From assembly GCA_013335665.1 (NCBI GenBank), contig JAAXVE010000029.1, positions 1-8,757 of the forward strand: DNA of 8,757 nt. Reading direction: 5' to 3'. Shown here piece by piece: positions 1 through 4,462 of this stretch. Numbering within the stretch: the stretch's first letter is position 1; the number at the start of each line of letters is the position of its first letter. This DNA is from Candidatus Falkowiibacteriota bacterium (GTDB lineage: Bacteria > Patescibacteriota > Patescibacteriia > Patescibacteriales > GWE2-39-37). A program made the position numbers and the translations under genes. Under the pieces are notes generated by a model. The model saw only the letters and a list, made by a program, of their open reading frames with translations. It was not told the DNA's origin and ran no database searches.

Positions 1-150
1 TAAAACGACACGCTGCAAACCATAGCCAAGCGACACTAAAAACAGAACCGTTCCAATGCCCACGCCCACGCCCAAAATCGTCAAAAAGGTTCTCATCTTT
101 CTGGTTTTGAACATGCGAGTCGAAAGGGATATTGTGTCTGAAATTTTCAT
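1..150 (-). CDS. ABC transporter permease, MacB/FtsX-like (N-terminal part, cut by window edge)
   Basis: Only the first 50 residues are visible, from an ATG at 148-150; the gene continues beyond base 1. The sequence starts MKISDTISLSTRMFKTRKMR, then enters a hydrophobic stretch (about residues 21-46, beginning TFLTILGVGVGIGTVLFLVS). A short amphipathic start, a basic TRKMRT-type patch and a first membrane helix rich in Gly, Ile, Leu and Val is the usual beginning of MacB/FtsX-type permeases (MacB_PCD family start). It lies 5 bases downstream of the stop of the ATPase gene on the same strand, so the two are almost certainly cotranscribed and form one transporter. Such systems export or extract molecules at the membrane, or act in cell-envelope remodelling; the substrate cannot be told from here. 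No Shine-Dalgarno motif precedes the ATG, so translation may be coupled to the ATPase gene. Confidence 0.8.
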   Translation of the reverse strand, partial: MKISDTISLSTRMFKTRKMRTFLTILGVGVGIGTVLFLVSLGYGLQRVVL

Positions 151-155
151 TATTT

Positions 156-1493
156 TTATTTGTATTTACCTAGGATCAATAACTCTAAGCGCTTGGACAT
201 CTTTTTAGCTACACGCTTATTAAGTCCAGCCCCCCCGCGACGCAATGGCGCATTCAAACGCTTACGGAACACATCACGATCGATCACGTTATCCAAGCGA
301 TCCTTAATAGCCCGATCAATAACTTCGAGCACGATAAAATTCTTAACCTCAATATCGTAAGAATCCAAAAGATAATGTCTAACCTCCATAACCTCGCCAC
401 CAGCATTTGGGGAAATGCGTAATCTTATCTTATTCTCCTCATCTTCTATCTTTTTAATTTCACCAATAATATCCTTGATCTTGTCAGCAATCTTCTTAGC
501 TGTACGCTTGTCTAGATCTGCCCCACCCTTTTCCATACTCTGATCCAGGAACTCAAAAGTAGAGTCATTATCATAAACACCCGTCATTAAGAGATTTTCG
601 ACCTTCTTCTCAATTTTACCTACTTCTTCCGTGGTCATACCAATTAACGCTTCGGAAACTATCTGCTTTGCCTTGAAAGGTATGAGTAAATTTCCTATTT
701 GGCTGGGAGATAAACTGGAATACGTACTGATTAGTAACTCCAACTCTCTTGATATATTTGGCTTAACCTCATCATCCGTAGCAATGTGGACGCCATGAAC
801 ATGGCGATTAACTCTGGTCTCAGTAATAACGCCATCCTTCATATAAAATACGCGATGGGCATAACTAAGAAAAGCAGGGTTGTGCGTAACCAAAATTATG
901 GTTTTTTTCTCATTTTCATTCAGTAATTTCAACATGTCCATCACGTCTTGTGATGATTTCGAATCCAGGTTACCAACCGGTTCATCGGCCATCAGGATAG
1001 TCGGATCGTTCATTAACGCGCGCGATATGGCCACGCGCTGCTGTTGACCTCCAGACAACTCGTTCGGAAGTTTTCTGGCCTGTTTACTAACGCCAAAATA
1101 TTCGAGCATTTCTAAGGCCTTTTTAGTTCGCGCTTTCTTGTCACTGTTCATGAAAATTTGCGGCAAGGCCACGTTTTTCTGCACAGTCAGAGATGCAATA
1201 AGGTAGAAAGCCTGAAAAATCATGCCAATGGTCTTTCGATGGAAAGTGAGTAACTCGTTCTTATTGAACAAAGTCAAATTTTTACCATCGATATAGATAT
1301 TGCCCTGAGTGTTTGTCTCCAAACCAGATATAGAGTAAAGCAAGGTGGATTTTCCGCAGCCGGAAGGGCCGAAAAAAATAATAAACTCTTCGGGATAAAT
1401 CTCAAGATTTATGTCATTCAGAGCTCTATACTCGCTGCTTTTCCCTAAGTTATATATAACGTTAAGATGTTCGACTTTAATCAGCGGTTGCAT
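156..1493 (-). CDS. ABC transporter ATP-binding protein (MacB/LolD type) with duplicated C-terminal extension
   Basis: A 445-residue protein whose first ~224 residues are a complete ABC ATPase: Walker A GPSGCGKST at 42-50, Q-loop Q94, signature LSGGQQQR at 146-153, Walker B ILMADEP at 166-172, D-loop NLDS at 175-178 and switch His204 in VTHN. All catalytic residues are intact, so it should hydrolyse ATP. The pattern fits the MacB/LolD/FtsE subgroup, which pairs with FtsX/MacB permeases, and such a permease starts 5 bases downstream. Those ATPases are normally about 220-250 residues; this one has about 220 more. Within the extra part, residues 294-343 and 391-440 look like two copies of one ~50-residue helical unit, each carrying GGA-x-L-x-KR-x-AKK. 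The function of the extension is unknown; a cytoplasmic regulatory or partner-binding role is inference. The ATG at 1491-1493 is chosen because the NBD fold begins immediately (PLIKVEHLNV). Confidence 0.93.
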   Translation of the reverse strand: MQPLIKVEHLNVIYNLGKSSEYRALNDINLEIYPEEFIIFFGPSGCGKSTLLYSISGLETNTQGNIYIDGKNLTLFNKNELLTFHRKTIGMIFQAFYLIASLTVQKNVALPQIFMNSDKKARTKKALEMLEYFGVSKQARKLPNELSGGQQQRVAISRALMNDPTILMADEPVGNLDSKSSQDVMDMLKLLNENEKKTIILVTHNPAFLSYAHRVFYMKDGVITETRVNRHVHGVHIATDDEVKPNISRELELLISTYSSLSPSQIGNLLIPFKAKQIVSEALIGMTTEEVGKIEKKVENLLMTGVYDNDSTFEFLDQSMEKGGADLDKRTAKKIADKIKDIIGEIKKIEDEENKIRLRISPNAGGEVMEVRHYLLDSYDIEVKNFIVLEVIDRAIKDRLDNVIDRDVFRKRLNAPLRRGGAGLNKRVAKKMSKRLELLILGKYK

Positions 1494-1550
1494 TTTTGCT
1501 AATTTTTATATTTTATCCAAAAGCACAAAGACTGCCTTTTTTATAAACTT

Positions 1551-1580
1551 ATTATAACATAAAAAATAATATCGCTCCAA
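1551..1580 (-). promoter_or_regulatory. Probable sigma70 promoter of the ABC transporter operon
   Basis: On the minus strand a perfect -10 TATAAT (1551-1556) is preceded by TG one base upstream (extended -10, TGTTATAAT). A weak -35 TTGGAG (1575-1580) lies 18 bases away. Transcription would start near 1544, giving a leader of about 50 bases before the ATPase ATG at 1493. The -35 matches only 3 of 6 consensus bases, so recognition would rest on the extended -10. Confidence 0.6.
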
Positions 1581-1730
1581 CTTTTACGGTTTAACCTTCT
1601 TCATTCCCAAGAACCTTGACTAGAATAAAACAAAGGTCGTGCGCCAATTCTGTCCCACGGTTTTGGTGACTTGGCTTAATAATTCATTAATGCCTTTTTA
1701 TCATAATAAAATTGAATGGTCCTCGCGTAC

Positions 1731-1743
1731 GGCAAGCCTTGCC
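1731..1743 (+). promoter_or_regulatory. Perfect palindrome overlapping a -35 box (possible operator)
   Basis: GGCAAG-C-CTTGCC is a perfect inverted repeat with 6-base arms and one central base. Its right arm overlaps the -35 hexamer TTGCCT (1739-1744) of the small acidic gene's promoter. A protein bound here would compete with RNA polymerase, so a repressor site is plausible. No regulator gene is next to it in this window, and the arms are short enough that chance cannot be excluded. Confidence 0.3.
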
Positions 1744-1767
1744 TATTCTCCCTAACCATTCTATACT
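1739..1767 (+). promoter_or_regulatory. Sigma70-type promoter of the small acidic gene
   Basis: -35 TTGCCT (1739-1744), a 17-base spacer and -10 TATACT (1762-1767), matching 4 of 6 and 5 of 6 consensus bases. The predicted start of transcription near 1774 lies about 23 bases before the ATG at 1797. This placement supports the reality of the downstream 72-codon gene. Confidence 0.7.
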
Positions 1768-1796
1768 CTAAATAAATCTAATTAAAAAATGACTAT

Positions 1797-2015
1797 ATGG
1801 ATGAGACAACTTCGGAAATTTACGAATTAGTAAAAACCAAAGTAGAGGAACAGGGCGCCTACGACCTCGATGCTTTCCAGGAGATAGTGAATGAAACCAT
1901 CGACTTTTTCTTGGAACGTGGCAAGCTTTCAGACGAAGACAACATCGAGTTCATAAAGGATGAACTGCTGACTATGAGAGAGCTTCTTCAGGACGAAGCA
2001 GCCCATGACGAATAA
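1797..2015 (+). CDS. Small, highly acidic helical protein of unknown function (72 aa)
   Basis: I do not recognise a named family. The protein has 23 Asp/Glu against 6 Lys/Arg (net about -17) and no Cys, Trp or Pro. It has no signal peptide or membrane segment, so it should be cytosolic. The heptad-like spacing of Ile, Leu, Val and Phe suggests two or three amphipathic helices: about 5-19, 24-41 and 47-66, with a turn at RGKLSDED (41-48). It is the only plus-strand gene here. It has its own good promoter, an upstream palindrome, and a strong terminator just after its TAA. Those signals, rather than homology, argue that it is a real gene. The ATG at 1797 is used; the ATG at 1789 is in another frame. 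A role as an acidic adaptor, anti-factor or nucleic-acid mimic is possible but speculative. Confidence 0.75.
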   Translation: MDETTSEIYELVKTKVEEQGAYDLDAFQEIVNETIDFFLERGKLSDEDNIEFIKDELLTMRELLQDEAAHDE

Positions 2016-2027
2016 TGCTGGATAATT

Positions 2028-2047
2028 AAAAGCCGCAAACGGCTTTT
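2028..2047. terminator. Hairpin just after the small acidic gene
   Basis: A perfect 8-base-pair stem, AAAAGCCG / CGGCTTTT, encloses the loop CAAA. On the plus strand only the T's of the stem follow. On the minus strand the stem also ends in a short T run (TTTTAATT). It may act as the first of three stop signals between two convergent genes. Confidence 0.5.
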
Positions 2048-2053
2048 ACGTGT

Positions 2054-2074
2054 CGCGCCATTGGCGCGCTTTTT
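2054..2074 (+). terminator. Rho-independent terminator of the small acidic gene
   Basis: GC-rich stem CGCGCC / GGCGCG with the 3-base loop ATT, followed after one C by five T's (2070-2074). This is the standard form of an intrinsic terminator for plus-strand transcripts and lies about 40 bases after the TAA of the 72-residue gene. Confidence 0.7.
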
Positions 2075-2078
2075 AATT

Positions 2079-2110
2079 AAAAAGAAGGCACTTACCGTGC
2101 CTTCTTTTTT
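2079..2110. terminator. rnj: Strong bidirectional terminator between the small acidic gene and rnj
   Basis: A perfect 13-base-pair stem (2079-2091 with 2097-2109) with loop TTACC, core GAAGGCAC / GTGCCTTC, flanked by A's on the left and T's on the right. It therefore yields a hairpin plus U-tract on both strands. For the minus strand it lies just after the rnj stop codon and is the most likely end of that transcript; for the plus strand it backs up the terminator at 2054-2074. Confidence 0.8.
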
Positions 2111-2126
2111 GTTGCGATGCAATTGC

Positions 2127-3995
2127 CTATACTTTGATAACGACTGGTAAAACCATCGGCCGACGCTTGGTCTGACTGAATAGGAATTGGCCGATATCGT
2201 TCCTGATCTTATTTTTAATGTAATCATCATCTGCAGGAATGCGAGGATCGTGCTCTTTAACAATCTTCTTAACCTTCATTCTGGTCTTCTCGATTAATTC
2301 CTTATGTTCTTTCATATAAACGAAGCCGCGAGATATGATGTCCGGGTTTCCGATTGGCTCTCCAGTTGCATTATCGATAGTGGTAATTATGACGATCATG
2401 CCATCTTCAGCCATAACACGGCGATCACGCAAGACAATGTTGGAAACATCGCCCACGCCAAGACCGTCAACCATAACATAGTCAGCTGGGACTTTCTCCT
2501 TGGTTAGTTGACCATGAGTCTTGCCGTCAGCGCCCTTGGTGAACTCGACAACTTGGCCGTTATCGGCAACATAAATCTTCTCTTCAGCAATTCCGACGCC
2601 TCGAGCCAGATCGGCATGGGCCTGAAGCAAGTAATGATTTCCTTCTATTGGCATGAAATATTCTGGCTTGATCAAGCGCATCATCAATTTCAAGTCCTCT
2701 TGTTTGGCATGGCCGCCGGCATGGACATCCATCATCTGATAATGAATTACTTTGGCGCCTTGGCGCACAACCATGTCTTTCAAATTTTGGATCGTGCGCT
2801 CATTGCCCGGAATTACCGACGATGAAAAAATGACTGTATCGCCTTTCTTCAGTTCGATAGTTCGATGTTCTTTATTGACGACGCGTGAAAGGAAAGCGCT
2901 TGACTCTCCTTGAGCGCCGGTACCCAAAATGATTAATTTATTATCCGGGTATCTGCCTAAATCCTTATCCTCAACCAAAATGCTGGGATTGAATTTAAGA
3001 TAACCGATCTGGTGCGCCACTTCGACGTTGTCATTCATGGTGCGGCCTTGCAACGAGACTTTGCGCCCGTGTTTCTCAGCTAACTCCAATATCTTCTGGA
3101 CACGGCTGATCTGTGAGGCAAAAGTGCCGATAATAATACGGCCGTCGATCTTGTCAAAAAGCTTATTCATCTCATCGCCGATATATGACTCTGAAACCTG
3201 ATACCCAGGATGCGTCGAGTCTGTCGAGTCCGACATCAACATCAGCACGCCAGTAGCACCCAGTAAAGCGATACGGTTAATATCAGCCGGTTGGTCATTG
3301 ACAGGGGTGTAATCGATCTTAAAATCGCCAGTATGTATGACTGTCCCGACTGGAGTGCGCACAATAACGGCGAAACCGTCCGGGATCGAATGATTAACTC
3401 TGAAAAACTCAACTTGAAAATTTCTCCCAAGCTGCAATTTCGTGGATTCATTCACCTCTGCAATATCGAGATGAATCTGACGATGATATTTCTCTGCCAA
3501 TTTTTTTACTAAGCCAGCAGTCAGTTTACCCATAAACATGGGCGGATTATTCAGCGAAGGCACAAGATGCGGTATGGCACCAATGTGATCCATGTGGCCA
3601 TGGGTAATGATCACGCCTTTGATCCAGTCTTTCTTATCCTCCAAATATGTGATATTCGGAATAATGTAATCGATGCCTGGCATGTCTTCTTCAGGAAACT
3701 GCAAGCCCATGTCGATAATGATGATTTCTTTATCATATTCAAACATGGTCATGTTGCGTCCGACTTCTTCAAGTCCGCCCATCACCATAACACGCAGCTT
3801 GCCATTGGCAAAAGTGCGTTCACGAACATTGCCACGCTTATGTGGCATGTCGTTTAGCGTCTGCGAGGAGGCGCTGCGAACTCGCGGCGTTTCAGTTCGC
3901 GGTGTAGCTGCCGCTTCGGGACGAGCGAATCGTCCGCGAGTCCGAGGGCTGCCAGACGCGGCAGCAGACGAACTGCTTTTGTACTTTGTAATCAT
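2127..3995 (-). CDS. rnj: Ribonuclease J (metallo-beta-lactamase / beta-CASP RNase)
   Basis: A 622-residue cytosolic RNase of the RNase J family, acting in mRNA decay and RNA 5'-end maturation. The metallo-beta-lactamase part begins near residue 66 and has HGHMDH at 132-137, His202 (NHSIPDG) and Asp224 (HTGDFK), which bind the two metals. The beta-CASP part carries SDSTDSTHPG (255-264) and HAGGH (425-429). The C-terminal region has PDIISRGFVY (551-560), typical of RNase J. Two motifs depart from the family form. HxSGH reads HAGGH, and the segment where PxHGE is expected reads MPIEGNH (448-454), so Glu451 sits where a conserved metal-binding His is usual. Residues 1-60 are a Ser/Ala/Arg/Pro-rich basic tail (13 Lys/Arg, 4 acidic), probably disordered, encoded by unusually GC-rich DNA. 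A later start at Met50 is possible. The gene ends at a strong terminator and has a structured leader. Confidence 0.95.
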   Translation of the reverse strand: MITKYKSSSSAAASGSPRTRGRFARPEAAATPRTETPRVRSASSQTLNDMPHKRGNVRERTFANGKLRVMVMGGLEEVGRNMTMFEYDKEIIIIDMGLQFPEEDMPGIDYIIPNITYLEDKKDWIKGVIITHGHMDHIGAIPHLVPSLNNPPMFMGKLTAGLVKKLAEKYHRQIHLDIAEVNESTKLQLGRNFQVEFFRVNHSIPDGFAVIVRTPVGTVIHTGDFKIDYTPVNDQPADINRIALLGATGVLMLMSDSTDSTHPGYQVSESYIGDEMNKLFDKIDGRIIIGTFASQISRVQKILELAEKHGRKVSLQGRTMNDNVEVAHQIGYLKFNPSILVEDKDLGRYPDNKLIILGTGAQGESSAFLSRVVNKEHRTIELKKGDTVIFSSSVIPGNERTIQNLKDMVVRQGAKVIHYQMMDVHAGGHAKQEDLKLMMRLIKPEYFMPIEGNHYLLQAHADLARGVGIAEEKIYVADNGQVVEFTKGADGKTHGQLTKEKVPADYVMVDGLGVGDVSNIVLRDRRVMAEDGMIVIITTIDNATGEPIGNPDIISRGFVYMKEHKELIEKTRMKVKKIVKEHDPRIPADDDYIKNKIRNDIGQFLFSQTKRRPMVLPVVIKV

Positions 3996-4007
3996 AAAAT
4001 ATGGTGC

Positions 4008-4056
4008 AAATCTGCTAATAGGCGGATCGAGTAAAATGAACCTTGCCTGCAGATTT
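4008..4056 (-). promoter_or_regulatory. rnj: Possible stem-loop in the rnj 5' leader
   Basis: An 8-base perfect inverted repeat, AAATCTGC (4008-4015) and GCAGATTT (4049-4056), is continued by AGGC (4020-4023) pairing with GCCT (4045-4048), with a 4-base bulge (4016-4019). The resulting 12-pair hairpin ends 12 bases before the rnj ATG. A structure so close to the start could control translation or be a target for RNase J itself; both ideas are inference. Confidence 0.4.
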
Positions 4057-4107
4057 ATAGCGCTAGATCCAATCGTTCAACGTGTAACGCATAACACGTG
4101 GAGCTTG

Positions 4108-4134
4108 ATTATCTAATGCTTTTTGCTTTGTAAA
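4108..4134 (-). promoter_or_regulatory. rnj: Weak candidate promoter for rnj
   Basis: On the minus strand TTTACA (4129-4134) stands 15 bases before GATAAT (4108-4113). Each hexamer matches 5 of 6 consensus bases, but the spacer is short. It would give a leader of about 105 bases that contains the stem-loop at 4008-4056. A second weak pair, TTGAAC (4075-4080) and TATAAA (4054-4059), also has a 15-base spacer. Read-through from the tRNA side is equally possible. Confidence 0.3.
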
Positions 4135-4290
4135 ATATTAATTATTAATTATCGGCTTTACGGAATTTATCCTGCCAATAAGAAGAACTTTCATAGTATT
4201 GCGCAGTTAGGCTACTTCCTAATTTACGCACCATGCGTTGCGCATACGCCTGCCAGCTGGCAAGTCGTGCGTTCCACGAGAGTTGTTTTG

Positions 4291-4374
4291 TGCCGAGAAG
4301 AGGACTTGAACCTCCACGGGGTTGCCCCCACATGCACCTGAAGCATGCGTGTATACCAATTTCACCACCTCGGC
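4291..4374 (-). tRNA. tRNA-Leu (anticodon CAG)
   Basis: An 84-base type II tRNA on the minus strand that reads CUG codons. The acceptor stem pairs GCCGAGG with TCTCGGC, with one G-U at its base. The anticodon stem CATGC/GCATG encloses the loop TTCAGGT, so the anticodon is CAG (complement at 4338-4340). A long variable arm (GGGG-GCAA-CCCC) is typical of tRNA-Leu, the T arm is GGAGG-TTCAAGT-CCTCT, and the discriminator base is A, as leucyl-tRNA synthetase requires. The genome does not encode the CCA end (the bases after the discriminator read CAA), so it must be added enzymatically. No clear promoter lies upstream, so it may be processed from the transcript of the solute-binding protein gene. 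Confidence 0.95.
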
Positions 4375-4385
4375 CTATTTTTTAA

Positions 4386-4413
4386 GACTAAAGGCTAAAG
4401 CCTAAAGTCTAAA
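4386..4413. repeat. Four-unit heptanucleotide tandem repeat, GNCTAAA
   Basis: Four 7-base units stand head to tail: GACTAAA, GGCTAAA, GCCTAAA and GTCTAAA. They differ only at the second base, which takes each of the four nucleotides once. The order makes the array partly self-complementary: outer units pair AGACT/AGTCT and inner units pair GGC/GCC around TAAA. It lies between the stop of the solute-binding protein gene and the 5' end of tRNA-Leu. No T run follows on the minus strand, so it is not an ordinary terminator for that gene. Confidence 0.75.
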
Positions 4414-4462
4414 ACTAATTTTTAAACTACGCACTCACACCTTATGTTTAAAGCTTTTCGGC

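Larger units (their letters stand above)
1494..1796. other. Divergent intergenic region between the ABC operon and the small acidic gene
   Basis: About 300 bases separate two divergent genes. It holds one promoter for each direction (1551-1580 minus, 1739-1767 plus) and a short palindrome at the plus-strand -35. The middle (about 1585-1730) has no open reading frame that looks like protein, no clear terminator and no RNA gene that I recognise. Confidence 0.6.
3996..4290 (-). other. Leader region between tRNA-Leu and rnj
   Basis: Nearly 300 bases lie between the 3' end of the tRNA and the rnj ATG. The left half holds the rnj leader hairpin and weak promoter boxes. The right half (about 4145-4290) is richer in GC. 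It has a 12-base palindrome TGCCAGCTGGCA (4251-4262), a small inverted repeat ATGCG/CGCAT (4233-4245), and a minus-strand frame that stays open from inside the tRNA to a TAA at 4145. No intrinsic terminator follows the tRNA, so its precursor may run on into rnj. Confidence 0.4.

Noticed and set aside
1616..1640. TTGACT as the -35 of a promoter in the divergent region
   Set aside because: No -10-like hexamer occurs 16-18 bases downstream.
1789..1791. ATG eight bases upstream as start of the small acidic gene
   Set aside because: It is in a different frame from the 72-codon reading frame, so it cannot start that protein.
1988..2263. 91-codon minus-strand frame overlapping the end of rnj and the terminators
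   Set aside because: It runs through three terminator hairpins and lies out of frame over rnj codons; the composition does not look like a protein.
3567..3857. Other plus-strand frames opposite rnj (also 2304-2825 and 3291-3512)
   Set aside because: All are antisense to a clearly conserved RNase J coding sequence and show no motifs of their own.
3673..4116. 147-codon plus-strand frame opposite the rnj N-terminus
   Set aside because: It is a shadow of the GC-rich, Arg/Ala-rich rnj tail on the other strand, with no promoter and no recognisable domain.
4251..4262. Palindrome TGCCAGCTGGCA as terminator of the tRNA
   Set aside because: No loop and no following T run on the minus strand; a 12-base palindrome alone is weak evidence.
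4145..4333. 62-codon minus-strand frame as an intact gene
   Set aside because: Its first ATG lies inside the tRNA-Leu gene and about a quarter of its codons are tRNA sequence; at most the trailing part is a gene remnant.
4386..4413. Short direct repeats as a CRISPR array
   Set aside because: Units are only 7 bases long, contiguous and without spacers; no cas gene is present.
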